A stretch of DNA of 64,000 nt from JAMQPK01 sp963761975 (GTDB taxonomy: Bacteria; Acidobacteriota; Vicinamibacteria; Vicinamibacterales; JAMQPK01). Both the position numbers and the translations under genes were made by a program. Shown here in pieces: positions 45,734-55,379 of this stretch; position 1 is the stretch's first letter; the number at the start of each line of letters is the position of its first letter. The notes beneath the pieces are model-generated. The model was not told where the DNA came from. It was given only the letters and a program-made list of their open reading frames with translations, and searched no databases. The stretch is from contig CAVXIR010000002.1 in the NCBI GenBank assembly GCA_963761975.1, positions 1,736,001-1,800,000 of the forward strand. The letters are read 5' to 3'.

Positions 45734-47401
45734 TCAATCTCCCGCGACAGGTAAATATACTTTCGCTGTTGTGCCCGAGCCCAACTCGCTTTCGAGCACA
45801 AACGTCCCTTTGTGATCGGCGACGATTCGACTGACGATGGCCAGGCCCAGGCCGCTGCCGTCGGCGCGGGCAAGCCGGCCGCGCGCGAACTTGCGGCGGA
45901 CGGTCAAAAGCTCGTCCGGTGCGATGCCCACCCCGCGATCCTGGATCTCGATCATCACGTTCTGGCCATCCCGCCGTGCCGCGACTCGGATGAAGTGCCG
46001 TTGCGGTGAGTAGCGAATGGCGTTGTCCATCAGATTGTCGAGCGCCAGCATCATCGCCGTGCGGTCGGCTCTGACGAGAGGCAGATCGACCGGGATTTCG
46101 ACATCGACCTTGAACTCGCGCTCCGATAAAGGGTGGCGGAAATTCTGGAGCACGTCGTCCACGAGCTCGGCGGGCGCGATCGGCTCGAACGAGTACATCT
46201 CGGTGACATCGGTCACGCGCGAGTAGGCGAGCAGGTTGTCGACGAGGCGCGTCAGCCGGCGCGCCTCCTGCATGAGCAGCTCCGCGTAGTCGCGCACGGT
46301 TTCCCCGCCGATTGGCCGCCGTGCCAGGGTGTCGGCCATCGCGCGAATATTGGCGAGCGGCGTCTTCAGCTCGTGCGTGACCGACGAGACGAAGTCGGAG
46401 CGCATCGCGGTCAGCGCAACGCCGGCGCGAACCGCGCGGATGGCGAGCATCAATCCGAGCGCGAGCGTCAACGCGGCCGCACCGGCAGCCAGCAGCGCTT
46501 CGTCGGCGCCCTGCGCCGCGCCCAGGAGGGCGGAGTCGGGTGACTGACTGGTGCGAATCGTCCATGTTCTGACGGCCGGATTCGATCCAAGGGCGACCAT
46601 ACTGACCGACGGATCGAGAAAGAGCAGCGGGAATTCGCGGACGAGCGCGCGCGATCCGTTCTCGCGGCCCCAGATTCGCTGTCCCCGGTCGTCGAGCACG
46701 GCGATGTCGAGACTGTTGCCGCGTGTCGCAATCGGAGCGACTTGCGAAAGAATGTCTGAAAAATATGATTGGCGTACCCAGGCGAGATTGACCGTGAAGC
46801 CAATCACCGAGTGCAGCCGCTCCTGCAGCGAGTCGGCATAGACGAGCCGCGCCACGATCTGGTACGGCTGCCCGCCAAGGGGCATATCGAATGTCGCATA
46901 GCGGAAGCGGGCCGCGCCGAACGCGTCGACTTTCTCTTTGAGTGCTTCCGCAGTTGGCGGATTCGTCACGAGCGCCACCGGATACCGGTGTGCTTCGGTG
47001 GGCTGCGGCATCCACGAGGGGAATCGATTCGAACGATTGAAAAACACGACGTCGTGCGGACCGTCCTGCGTCCAGCTGAAAAATGACTCAGGGTACGGAT
47101 AACGTGCAAATGCCGTGGCCACCTGGTCGCTCGTGTCCGTCAGCGACTCGAGCCAGAGCTCTCCCCAGTCGCGGTTGGCCAGCACACGCGAGTGGGCGCC
47201 GCGCATGTCGCGCGTCAACGCCGTGACGAGCATGTCGGCGCTCTCCTCGGTCTCGCGCGCGATGAGCATCTCCGAGCTCCGCTGCCATTCGCGCGTCGCC
47301 CGATACCCGAAGCCGAGCAGCGTGGCGATGCCGAGGCACACGGCGATGGCCAGCAGCCCGGTCAGCCATCCGCCCCACGCAATGACGCTTTCGACTTTCA
47401 T
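45734..47401 (-). CDS. Sensor histidine kinase
   Basis: 555 residues. Two membrane segments (about 10-32 and 300-322) flank a ~265-residue periplasmic sensor region without a recognised fold. The H-box FVSSVTHELKTPLANI holds the phosphorylated His near 343. The N box DNLMDNAIRYS, G1 IEIQDRGVGI and G2 GSGLGLAI follow. The intact large periplasmic part fits sensing through the TAXI lipoprotein encoded 3 bp upstream in the same operon. Confidence 0.93.
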   Translation of the reverse strand: MKVESVIAWGGWLTGLLAIAVCLGIATLLGFGYRATREWQRSSEMLIARETEESADMLVTALTRDMRGAHSRVLANRDWGELWLESLTDTSDQVATAFARYPYPESFFSWTQDGPHDVVFFNRSNRFPSWMPQPTEAHRYPVALVTNPPTAEALKEKVDAFGAARFRYATFDMPLGGQPYQIVARLVYADSLQERLHSVIGFTVNLAWVRQSYFSDILSQVAPIATRGNSLDIAVLDDRGQRIWGRENGSRALVREFPLLFLDPSVSMVALGSNPAVRTWTIRTSQSPDSALLGAAQGADEALLAAGAAALTLALGLMLAIRAVRAGVALTAMRSDFVSSVTHELKTPLANIRAMADTLARRPIGGETVRDYAELLMQEARRLTRLVDNLLAYSRVTDVTEMYSFEPIAPAELVDDVLQNFRHPLSEREFKVDVEIPVDLPLVRADRTAMMLALDNLMDNAIRYSPQRHFIRVAARRDGQNVMIEIQDRGVGIAPDELLTVRRKFARGRLARADGSGLGLAIVSRIVADHKGTFVLESELGSGTTAKVYLPVAGD

Positions 47402-47404
47402 ACG

Positions 47405-48328
47405 CTAACGTCCAAGCTCCCGCTGACGGTAATAACGTGCCGCGCCGGGATGAAGCGGAACCGGCGTTGCCGGTGCACGATCCAGGTCGGGCGGCGTCTT
47501 GGCCGGGAACGTCGCGAAGTACGCCTCCAGCAGCGAATACACGAGGTCTTCATCGAGGTCGGCCCTGCAGACGAGCACCTCGTCGATTCCAATCGTGCGC
47601 ACCGGCTTCGGCTGATTCGGATAGGTGCCGGCGGGAATCAGCATGCGTTTCAAGTGCGGGTACTGGGTCCGCATCTCCTCGACAATTGGGCCATCGATGT
47701 CGATCAGTCGTACGCCCGCTTTCATGGCCGTGGTCACTCCCGGGCTGGCAGGCATGAACATCGAGAAGGCGACATCGATGTCGCCTTGCGCCAGCTGCTT
47801 CAGCATTCCCGCGTTCGGGATCTTCTCCTCGCGGGCGTTCGTTGACCTGATGCCATGAGCTTGAAGCATGCGGTCGGCAATCAGCGCCACCGAGCTGCCT
47901 GGCGGGCCGAGGGACACGTGCGATCCCACCAGATCGCGCAGCGAGTGCACACGCGCCTCTGGTGCGACGAGCAGGTGGATGGCGTTGAGGCCGGTCACCG
48001 TCATCCCTCGCAATTGATCGAACGGCTCGGGCATCTCCTCCAGCTGTCCCGCGTAGGCCAGATAGGCCACATCGGCGGCCGGTACAATCATGTCGGTCTT
48101 GCGGTTGCGCAGATCCAGAAGGCTGTTGATCGACGAGCCACCTCCGCTGACAACCTGCGTGTGGACGTTCGGCAGGCGCTTGAGCGCGTTGGCGAGCTGA
48201 TTCGAGGTCGTCTGCGCAAGCCGCAGCGTGTACGACCGCGGGGGCGTTTCGGCGGTGCTCGTGCACGAACACACCGCGAGACAGCATGCCGTGATGATGA
48301 GACCAGCCGCTGGGGCCCCGGGGTGCAT
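47405..48328 (-). CDS. TAXI-family substrate-binding lipoprotein
   Basis: 307 residues from ATG 48328; a longer open frame to 48511 is unlikely because the signal peptide and lipobox (CLAVCSC) come right after 48328. The core shows TAXI-type features: LANALKRLPNVHTQVVSGGG, IVPAADVAYLAYAG, LVGSHVSLGPPGSSVAL and TIGIDEVLVCRADL. TAXI proteins normally feed a TRAP transporter, but no DctQ/DctM-type membrane subunits are nearby. It stands immediately before the histidine kinase and is probably its periplasmic ligand receptor (inference). Confidence 0.85.
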   Translation of the reverse strand: MHPGAPAAGLIITACCLAVCSCTSTAETPPRSYTLRLAQTTSNQLANALKRLPNVHTQVVSGGGSSINSLLDLRNRKTDMIVPAADVAYLAYAGQLEEMPEPFDQLRGMTVTGLNAIHLLVAPEARVHSLRDLVGSHVSLGPPGSSVALIADRMLQAHGIRSTNAREEKIPNAGMLKQLAQGDIDVAFSMFMPASPGVTTAMKAGVRLIDIDGPIVEEMRTQYPHLKRMLIPAGTYPNQPKPVRTIGIDEVLVCRADLDEDLVYSLLEAYFATFPAKTPPDLDRAPATPVPLHPGAARYYRQRELGR

Positions 48329-48471
48329 ATGAAATGAGCGTTCTACTTGCCACCTTTGGCGGCGCCCTGTCAACTCGACTGAGACAAATTGCGACAAATC
48401 GTCATTCGACTGTGACCTATAGTCGGGGCTGTTTCCAAACAATTCGGCGCCATCTTCGGAAGGAGAGTCCG

Positions 48472-51366
48472 ATGACCACCCCACGGATCCTGACGAGAGG
48501 TTTTGTCGCAACTGCGGCGTTTCTGATACTCGCAGTCCCCGCGTTTGCGCAGGGCGTCGGCGGCATCGGCGGAACGGTGATGGACTCGTCGGGAGCCGTG
48601 CTGCCCGGCGTCACGCTGACTCTCTCAAGCGCTCAGGGCGGCACCCTCGGCGGCAGCCGGGAGACGACAAGCGACGAGCGCGGCAACTATCAGTTCATCC
48701 GCCTCGTTCCCGGCACCTACCACGTACGCGGGCAGATGCAGGGCTTCCGCAGCGTCGAACAGCGCAACATCGTCGTCAATGCCGATGCCACCGCACGTGC
48801 TGATTTGACCATGCCGATCGGGCAACTCGAGGAGGGCATCGTCGTGTCCGGCGAAGCGCCGCTGCTCGACACAACCTCGGCGCTCAAGCAGACCGTGCTC
48901 AGCCAGGAGGTTCTGCAGGCCCTGCCGAATCGCATTGACGTCTGGTCGATCACGCGCGTCATTCCGAGCGTCGTCGCGAGCAAAGTCGACGTGGGCGGGT
49001 CTGAGTCGTTCCAGCAGTCGGGCATTACCGTTCATGGCACGAGCAACGAGAACGGCTACTACATCGACGGCATGAACGTCTCGAGCACGCAGAGCAGCGG
49101 CAGCATCGCCACGTTCTATCTCGATCCGTATGCGTTCGAAGAAGCGAACTTCCGGGCCGGCAACGCGCCGGCTGAAGCGTCGACCGGGGGTCTCGTCTTC
49201 AACATGATCAGCCGCACCGGCACGAACCAGTTCCACGGCGGCACGGTGTTCAACGGTACCAACCATGGCCTCGGATTCGATAACGTCGACAGCGCGCTGG
49301 CGGCGCAGCTTTTGCGCAACGTTCCTGCGTCGGTCAAGGCCGCGAGGCCCGATCTGAAGCCGACCGCCGACATTCGTTACCTAATCGATTACGGCGCGTG
49401 GCTGGCGGGCCCCATCCAGCGCGACAAGTTGTGGTGGTCGACCTCGTTCCATCACTCGCAGATCCTTCAGTATCTGGTCGGCAGCTACAACCCCGACGGC
49501 ACGTCGGTGCCCGACGACAACATGTTGTGGAACTTCTCCAACAAGCTGTCGTGGCAGATGAACCAAAACAACCAGCTCTCACACTTCTACATCCTTCAGT
49601 ACAAGAAAAACGGCCATCGTGTGAGCGGTGCGGCGTTTTCCGAGACCGGGGCGACAACTGCGAACACCAAGTATCCGCAGCTGCACCAGGTGAAGTGGAC
49701 GTCGACGCGGTCGGCGCGGATGGTCTACGACGTCTCGGGCAGCGTCAATCGCGTCGACGACTATCAGCCGTGGCCGAAGGAAGGGGACTCGAGTGGCTGC
49801 ACCTCGAAGGAAAACAAGGAGGGCTGCACGAACGGTTTGATCGCCGGCTTCGACGCCGTCACCAACACCGCGCTGCGAGTGCTGCCGACTTACCGCGACC
49901 TTCCGAACACGCGGGTGTTCCTGCAGGGCAGCGTCAGCTACTTCACGACGCAGCACGACATCAAGGCCGGCTATCAGTTCGATTACGGCTGGAATGAAGT
50001 GCTCTACTTCTCGTCATCAGGCATGCGAGCGGTGTACCGGACCGGCGTCCCCGACACGGTGAACGTGTACAACACGCCGGCGCGATCGATTCCCGAGAAC
50101 ATTCAGCAGGGCTTGTTCATCCAGGACAAGTGGCGCCCCGGCCGGAAGCTGACCATCAATGTGGGCGTTCGCCTCGACACCAACTACGGGTGGCAGCGCG
50201 CGATGTGCCAGGAAGCCACGCCATTTATCGAGGCGCGGTGCGTCGACAAGATGTCAGGTGTTCCCGATTGGAAGACCGTGAACCCCCGCTTCTCGGCCGT
50301 CTACGACATCGCCGGAGACGGCCGTACCGCGCTGAAGTTCGCCGCGAATCGCTACATTATCCCGGTCGGCAGCAGCGTGCTCGATCGCATCAATCCGATC
50401 TTCCTGGCTACCGACACGCGCCGGTGGCAGGCGCAGAGCGCGTGTGCGTCGGTTAATAACATCGGGTGCGACCTCAATGGCGACCTGCTGCCGCAACTCA
50501 ACGAGCTCGGACCGTCGACGGGATTCAGTTCCGGGGCGTTCAACCGCTACGAGCCCGGCTACGAGTGGCCGTACGCGCAGGAATTCTCGGCGGAGATTCA
50601 GCGACAGCTGCCGTTGAACATGGTGGTCGGACTCGGCTATACCCATCGTGAGAAGCTCGGCAACTTCGGCTCGCGCAACGTCGCCGTCCCCGAATCGACC
50701 TATCAGCGGTTGACTGTCACCGAAAGGAACAGCGGCAAGACCGTCACCGTGTACAACCAGGACGCGAATCTGCTCGGCCGTCAGGACTTCGTGTTTACGA
50801 ACGCGCCCGAGTTCGACAGTACCTACAATGGCACCGACATCACCCTCGACAAGCGGATGAGCAACGGCTGGATGATGACCGGCGGCATCAGCATCGGCAA
50901 GACGACGGGCTGGGTCGGCAATAACGATCTCAACAACCCGAACTCGAAAGAGTTCAGCCGCGGCATCGTCGGCAACGACACGCCGTTTTCATTCCGCCTG
51001 TCGGGCCTGTATGAGCTGCCGTGGGCGATTCAGGCGAGCGGCACTTTCCAGCATCAAAAGGGATTTCCTGAGCTGACGCAGGTTTCCGTCGGGAACGACA
51101 CCATCAGGCTCACGCAAGGTGCGACGAACATCATCGTCGAACCGCGCGGCACGACGCGGCTGCCGAATCTCAGCCAGCTGGACATGAGCTTCCGGAAAGT
51201 CTTTCGCTCGGGCGGCAAAGTTATTCAGCCGCGCCTGGACGTGTACAACCTGATGAACTCAGCGACGGTGATCAATCGTGTGACGATTCTCGGTTCGAGC
51301 TATGGGGCGGTCGGCAGCATTCAGCGCGGGGCGTTGGTGAAGTTCGGCGTCCACGTGGACTTCTAG
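48472..51366 (+). CDS. Oar-like TonB-dependent outer-membrane receptor
   Basis: 964 residues from ATG 48472, preceded by AAGGAG. Signal peptide ending AVPAFAQG. A carboxypeptidase-regulatory domain (GGIGGTVMDSSGAVLPGVTL) at about 25-110 comes before a plug-like segment (GITVHGTSNENGYYIDGMNV). The rest is a large beta-barrel ending in FGVHVDF with a C-terminal Phe. Typical acidobacterial Oar family; substrate unknown. It is divergent from the TAXI gene (143 bp), so the regulator pair may control it (inference). A heptamer inverted-repeat block starts 12 bp after its stop codon. Confidence 0.88.
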   Translation: MTTPRILTRGFVATAAFLILAVPAFAQGVGGIGGTVMDSSGAVLPGVTLTLSSAQGGTLGGSRETTSDERGNYQFIRLVPGTYHVRGQMQGFRSVEQRNIVVNADATARADLTMPIGQLEEGIVVSGEAPLLDTTSALKQTVLSQEVLQALPNRIDVWSITRVIPSVVASKVDVGGSESFQQSGITVHGTSNENGYYIDGMNVSSTQSSGSIATFYLDPYAFEEANFRAGNAPAEASTGGLVFNMISRTGTNQFHGGTVFNGTNHGLGFDNVDSALAAQLLRNVPASVKAARPDLKPTADIRYLIDYGAWLAGPIQRDKLWWSTSFHHSQILQYLVGSYNPDGTSVPDDNMLWNFSNKLSWQMNQNNQLSHFYILQYKKNGHRVSGAAFSETGATTANTKYPQLHQVKWTSTRSARMVYDVSGSVNRVDDYQPWPKEGDSSGCTSKENKEGCTNGLIAGFDAVTNTALRVLPTYRDLPNTRVFLQGSVSYFTTQHDIKAGYQFDYGWNEVLYFSSSGMRAVYRTGVPDTVNVYNTPARSIPENIQQGLFIQDKWRPGRKLTINVGVRLDTNYGWQRAMCQEATPFIEARCVDKMSGVPDWKTVNPRFSAVYDIAGDGRTALKFAANRYIIPVGSSVLDRINPIFLATDTRRWQAQSACASVNNIGCDLNGDLLPQLNELGPSTGFSSGAFNRYEPGYEWPYAQEFSAEIQRQLPLNMVVGLGYTHREKLGNFGSRNVAVPESTYQRLTVTERNSGKTVTVYNQDANLLGRQDFVFTNAPEFDSTYNGTDITLDKRMSNGWMMTGGISIGKTTGWVGNNDLNNPNSKEFSRGIVGNDTPFSFRLSGLYELPWAIQASGTFQHQKGFPELTQVSVGNDTIRLTQGATNIIVEPRGTTRLPNLSQLDMSFRKVFRSGGKVIQPRLDVYNLMNSATVINRVTILGSSYGAVGSIQRGALVKFGVHVDF

Positions 51367-51378
51367 GATGCCGGTGTC

Positions 51379-51444
51379 ATGGCAGATGGCAGAGGGCGGA
51401 TGGCAGATGACGTGTTCTGCCATCTGCCATCATCCATCTGCCCT
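51379..51444. repeat. Heptamer direct + inverted block between convergent genes
   Basis: Four heptamers (ATGGCAG, ATGGCAG, AGGGCGG, ATGGCAG), a 10-bp spacer, then four inverted heptamers (CTGCCAT, CTGCCAT, CATCCAT, CTGCCCT). Starts 12 bp after the receptor stop and ends 10 bp before the stop of the convergent cupin. Potential hairpin. Confidence 0.85.
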
Positions 51445-51454
51445 GACTTGAAGA

Positions 51455-52405
51455 TCAGTGTTTTTTGCCCAGTTTCACGGTCAGGTAAGTTACCGACTTT
51501 CCATTTTCCACTTCCCAGAAGTGCGGTACGCCTGCGGGCGCTGATGCGACATCGCCGGCCACCAGCTTCTGACGCTGCACGTTGCCGACGATCTCTCCAC
51601 CACGGACTTCGCCATCGGCCCCTTCTTTCCCGCCTTCGAGCTTGTCGCCGTAACGGATCGTGACCTCGCCGTCGAGAACGTAGTAAAGATCGGCCCAGTT
51701 GTTGTGCATCTCCGCGCCGCCGGAGCTCTTGGCGCGATGGCTGATGTTCTGGAACTGGTGATCGCCGCGATGCACCCCCGGGAACTTGATCGTTTCACCG
51801 CGTTTCAGCGCGTCGACATAGCCCTTCAGCTCGGCTGCCTTGTAGTGAACGAACTTGGTCGGGGTGAGCGCAGGCGGGTTGTTGCCCGGAGCGGCAATTT
51901 TCGCTTGAAGGTTCGGCTGCTTCAGAATTTTGACCGTCATGTAGGTCACGGTCTTGCCTGGCTCCACTTCCCACCAATGTGGGACTCCAGCGGCTGAAGA
52001 GGCGATATCGCCGGCGCCGAGACGGACAGCGGTTGCGCCCACGAGCTTGCCGCCGCCGAATTCACCCGTTCCGGGATTGCGCTCGGTGCCCCCTTCAAGC
52101 GTCCCTCCCGTGTGATGCATCACCTCGCCATCGAGGATGTAATACAGGTCCGTCCAGTTGTTATGAAGCTCGGGTCCACCGGCACTCTTCGGACGAAAGC
52201 TCATCCCCTGGAAGTCGTGATCGCCTCGATGCAGCCGAGGGAACTTGATTTGGCCGCCGCCTTTCAGCGTATTCGCCAGGGTTTTCAATTCGGTGGCGGG
52301 GAAATAGGCGAACTTCATGGGGGTCACCGGCGGCGTCTGCGGCCCTTGGGCCATGACCATCGCCACACAGAAGACGAGGGCTGACGAAACAACAAGGGAC
52401 TTCAT
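51455..52405 (-). CDS. Secreted bicupin protein (internal duplication)
   Basis: 316 residues from ATG 52405 with signal peptide SLVVSSALVFCVAMVMAQG. Two homologous halves each contain the pattern KFPxxHRGDHxFQ, then a HNNW-x-DLYY-x-LDGEV cupin core and PHxWEV near its end. This indicates an internal gene duplication. Two cupin barrels with histidines in both halves suggest metal binding. Role unknown. Convergent with the Oar receptor. Confidence 0.82.
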   Translation of the reverse strand: MKSLVVSSALVFCVAMVMAQGPQTPPVTPMKFAYFPATELKTLANTLKGGGQIKFPRLHRGDHDFQGMSFRPKSAGGPELHNNWTDLYYILDGEVMHHTGGTLEGGTERNPGTGEFGGGKLVGATAVRLGAGDIASSAAGVPHWWEVEPGKTVTYMTVKILKQPNLQAKIAAPGNNPPALTPTKFVHYKAAELKGYVDALKRGETIKFPGVHRGDHQFQNISHRAKSSGGAEMHNNWADLYYVLDGEVTIRYGDKLEGGKEGADGEVRGGEIVGNVQRQKLVAGDVASAPAGVPHFWEVENGKSVTYLTVKLGKKH

Positions 52406-52472
52406 CACGAGTACCTCCATGTGAAAGGAAGGGCGCCACGATACCACGAAGACGCGTTGAGAGCGAAAACCA

Positions 52473-54602
52473 CTACTTGAGGATCTTCCGCAGGTCGACT
52501 CCTTTGGACTTCAGTAATGGCGCCCACAAGTCGCCGACCTCAGCCAGGCGATCGGGCAGCGTGCGGATGGTGAAGTCGTGCGGGTCGATGCCCTCATCAA
52601 TTTCGGCCCACGTCACTGGAGTCGAGGCGCCGGCGAACTCGCTGCCGCGAGCGCTGTAGGCGGACGCGAGCGACTTGCCTTCGATATTCTGCAGATAATC
52701 GATGTACACCTTCTGGCCGCGTGCGCGGACGGCGCGGGTCACCGTCGCAACCTTCGGGTGCTTTTCCGCGACGTAAGTTGCCGCAATCTGGCAGAAGATC
52801 TGGCCCGCCTCGTATGGCGTGTCTTCGCGCAGCGGAATGTAGATGTGGACGCCGCTCGAGCCTGACGTCTTCACATACCCAGGCACTTTCAACGTCTCGA
52901 GCTCGTCGCGGATCCAGCGAGCTACGTCGAGTACCGATTCAAACGTGACGCCGGGCATCGGATCCAGGTCGATCGCGCACTGGTCGGCCATGTGTGGCGA
53001 CCGGACGCGCGAGAACCACGGATCCTGCGATATTGCGGCCAGCTGCGTCATGTACAGCAGAGTCATGAGGTTGCTGCCAACCGGCCGGCTTGGCACGTCG
53101 TCGCCGTCGATCGCTTCCGTTCGAACGCCGGGCGGAACCTTCTCGGGCGCGCGATGTTGATAAAACGACGGGCCGTCGACGCCGTTCGGCAGACGTTTCA
53201 TGATGAGCGGGCGATCGTTCACGACCGGCAGAATGAAGGGCGCGACCCGCACGTAATAGCGCATCACATCGCCCTTGGTCAGCTTCAATTTCGGCCAGAA
53301 CACTTTGCGCAGATTGGAGACCTCGAGCGCGTGCCCGTCGGGCAATTGCAGCGTTCCGGAATTCTTGCCTCGCTCGATCTCATCGAGTTGATCGAGCACG
53401 CCTTGAAGCTCGTTGGCCGAACTCATCGGCACTACGACGTTCTTCGGACTCCCGAGACTCTTCCGCCTCGCCAGACTCTTCGGACTCGCCAGACTCTTTG
53501 GACTCGCCAGACTCTTCCGACTCGCCAGACTCTTCGGACTCCCCAGACTCTTCCGACTCTCCAGACTCTTCGGACTCTCTAGACTCTTCGAACTCTTCCG
53601 ACTCCCCGGGGACTTCTCGCGCTTCACAGTCTTAGGCTTCACGTCATCCCTCATGCCCAGATAAATCGGATGCCGCAGCATGCCGTCATCGGTCCATTCC
53701 GTAAATTTCAGCTGCGCCACCAGCGACGGCTTCGTCCAGTGCGGGCGTTCGTTGGTGCGCGGCTGCGTGGAGAAGGGCGACGCGGTCGTCTCGATTGGCC
53801 GCAACAATCGAATCACCCGCTCGAGCTCGCGTTGATTGAATCCGCTGCCGGTGTGCCCTGCGTACTTGAGCTGGCCATCTTCATAGTAGCCGACGAGCAG
53901 CGCGCCGAACGGCCGTCCTGTGGTGCGCGCCTCGGTCCACCCGCCCACGACAAACTCCTGTTCGTGGACGATTTTCAGCTTTCGCCAGTCTCGCGTCCGT
54001 TTGCCGGTGTGATAGATCGAATTGGCATCTTTCGCGATCAACCCTTCCCAGCCCCGCTCGAGCGCCTCGCGATACAGCGCGCGAGCATCGTCTCGAACGA
54101 CGTCGCTTCGGCGCAGGATGGGAGAACCGGGGTCGCCGAACACACGGTCGAGACGCGATCGTCGTACCGTCAAGGGCAGCGGCCGCAGGTCTTCATCACC
54201 GTTGCGAAGGATATCGAACGCGATGAACGCGACACGTCCAGCGGCCGAGCGGCTGTTCGACTCGGTCAGGTGAATGCGGTTCTGCAGCCGCTGAAATCCA
54301 GCGGGTTCGCCGTGTTCGTCGAGCGCGACCACTTCGCCATCGAGCACGACGGGGCCTTTCAAGTTTCTTGCGAAGCGGGAGAGGGCGGCAACAAGGTCTG
54401 GAAACTGCGCCGTCTTGTCATTGCCGAGCCTCGACCAGAGACGAACGGCCGCCGGCCGTGCCGGCGTGATTTCGACGAGCGCGCGAATGCCGTCGTACTT
54501 GGGCTCGTAGACGAGGCCCTTGCCTTCGAGTGGAGCGTCCTCGAGCATGGCGAGCATCGGACGGACCGTCCGCATGTCGCCTCGCCACTGCACGGCTGCC
54601 AT
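52473..54602 (-). CDS. ligD: DNA ligase D, ligase-polymerase form
   Basis: 709 residues. The N-terminal half is an ATP-dependent ligase with catalytic Lys near residue 35 in YEPKYDGIRALVE, then VVLDGEVVALDE, FIAFDIL, EGLIAKD and KLKIVHEQEFVVGG. A 55-60-residue Lys-Ser-Leu repeat linker follows. The C-terminal half is the LigD polymerase (VAPFILPVVNDRPLIMKRLP, DLDPMPG with D-x-D, SSGVHIYIPL). No phosphoesterase domain is present. Used with Ku in end-joining; no ku gene is in the window. The sulfite-oxidase-like gene ends 3 bp upstream on the same strand. Confidence 0.93.
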   Translation of the reverse strand: MAAVQWRGDMRTVRPMLAMLEDAPLEGKGLVYEPKYDGIRALVEITPARPAAVRLWSRLGNDKTAQFPDLVAALSRFARNLKGPVVLDGEVVALDEHGEPAGFQRLQNRIHLTESNSRSAAGRVAFIAFDILRNGDEDLRPLPLTVRRSRLDRVFGDPGSPILRRSDVVRDDARALYREALERGWEGLIAKDANSIYHTGKRTRDWRKLKIVHEQEFVVGGWTEARTTGRPFGALLVGYYEDGQLKYAGHTGSGFNQRELERVIRLLRPIETTASPFSTQPRTNERPHWTKPSLVAQLKFTEWTDDGMLRHPIYLGMRDDVKPKTVKREKSPGSRKSSKSLESPKSLESRKSLGSPKSLASRKSLASPKSLASPKSLARRKSLGSPKNVVVPMSSANELQGVLDQLDEIERGKNSGTLQLPDGHALEVSNLRKVFWPKLKLTKGDVMRYYVRVAPFILPVVNDRPLIMKRLPNGVDGPSFYQHRAPEKVPPGVRTEAIDGDDVPSRPVGSNLMTLLYMTQLAAISQDPWFSRVRSPHMADQCAIDLDPMPGVTFESVLDVARWIRDELETLKVPGYVKTSGSSGVHIYIPLREDTPYEAGQIFCQIAATYVAEKHPKVATVTRAVRARGQKVYIDYLQNIEGKSLASAYSARGSEFAGASTPVTWAEIDEGIDPHDFTIRTLPDRLAEVGDLWAPLLKSKGVDLRKILK
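53430..53612 (-). repeat. 15-bp tandem repeat in ligD linker
   Basis: Around eleven imperfect units encoding K-S-L-[AGE]-S-[PR]. The 15-bp unit keeps the frame. It lies between the ligase and polymerase domains, where a long flexible basic linker would be tolerated. Confidence 0.88.
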
Positions 54603-54605
54603 GCT

Positions 54606-55325
54606 TCAGTAGCTGTAGCGATCGTTGAACCACGGTTCAGCGCTGTTCGAGTAGCCGCGCTCTTCCCAGAAGCCCTTCTTGTCTTCGGCGAGAAACTCGA
54701 TCTTCCGGATCCATTTCGCGCCCTTCCATGCGTACAGCTTCGGGGTGATCATCCGCACCGGCCCGCCATGCTCGCGTGGCAGCGGCTTGCCTTCCCATGT
54801 GTGGACGAGCAGCACGTCATCTTCGATCGCGCGGGCGAGCGGGACATTAACGGTGTAGGGGATGAAGCTGCCGGGAAGGAAGTCGTAACCGGTGCACAGA
54901 ACGAACTTCACGCTGTCGGCAGGTACGGCGAGCTCGGCAAGCGTCCGGAACCGCACCCCCTTCCAGTGATTGTCCAGGCGGCTCCACGTCGTGACGCAAT
55001 GAAAGTCGCTGACGTCTTCAACCTGTGGCAGTGCCATGAACTGTTCCCAGGTCAGCGTGACGGGATTTTCCACCCGCCCCGCGATTTCGAGCCTCCATTG
55101 GTTGAGGGGCACCTCGGGTTGCTCCCCGAGATCGAGCACCGGCCAGTTGTGCACCAGATGCTGGCCGACAGGAGTCGCCGGCAATCCATGACGGTTGGGT
55201 GGACCGCTGCCTTCGGGTTTCGCACCTTGAAACCGCACGTTCACGGTATCGGGGTGCATGGCCCGCTGGCGGTCGATGTATCGCTGTCGCCGCTCCACAA
55301 TATCTGGGGTTTTGGCGTCTTCCAC
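54606..55325 (-). CDS. Sulfite-oxidase-like molybdopterin protein
   Basis: 239 residues. VEDVSDFHCVTTWSRLDNHW supplies the candidate Mo-coordinating Cys, and KFVLCTGYDFLPG and REHGGPVRMITPKLYAWKG fit the sulfite-oxidase/YedY-like molybdopterin fold. No Tat or Sec signal is visible, so it is probably cytoplasmic. It is upstream of ligD by 3 bp in the same direction, which is an odd pairing. Substrate unknown. Confidence 0.85.
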   Translation of the reverse strand: MEDAKTPDIVERRQRYIDRQRAMHPDTVNVRFQGAKPEGSGPPNRHGLPATPVGQHLVHNWPVLDLGEQPEVPLNQWRLEIAGRVENPVTLTWEQFMALPQVEDVSDFHCVTTWSRLDNHWKGVRFRTLAELAVPADSVKFVLCTGYDFLPGSFIPYTVNVPLARAIEDDVLLVHTWEGKPLPREHGGPVRMITPKLYAWKGAKWIRKIEFLAEDKKGFWEERGYSNSAEPWFNDRYSY

Positions 55326-55379
55326 GGTGTGCGGCCTCGGATTTCAAGCCTATCGCAAAACGGCCGATATAAATAAGGT

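Noticed and set aside
45462..47015. 517-codon minus-strand frame overlapping the histidine kinase
   Set aside because: Shifted frame of the same DNA; no domain, extreme Arg/Ala content, while the kinase frame has all boxes.
53670..55376. 568-codon plus-strand open frame opposite ligD and the sulfite-oxidase-like gene
   Set aside because: Arg/His/Pro-rich translation without motifs; both genes on the other strand have clear catalytic motifs. High GC keeps the complementary frame open.
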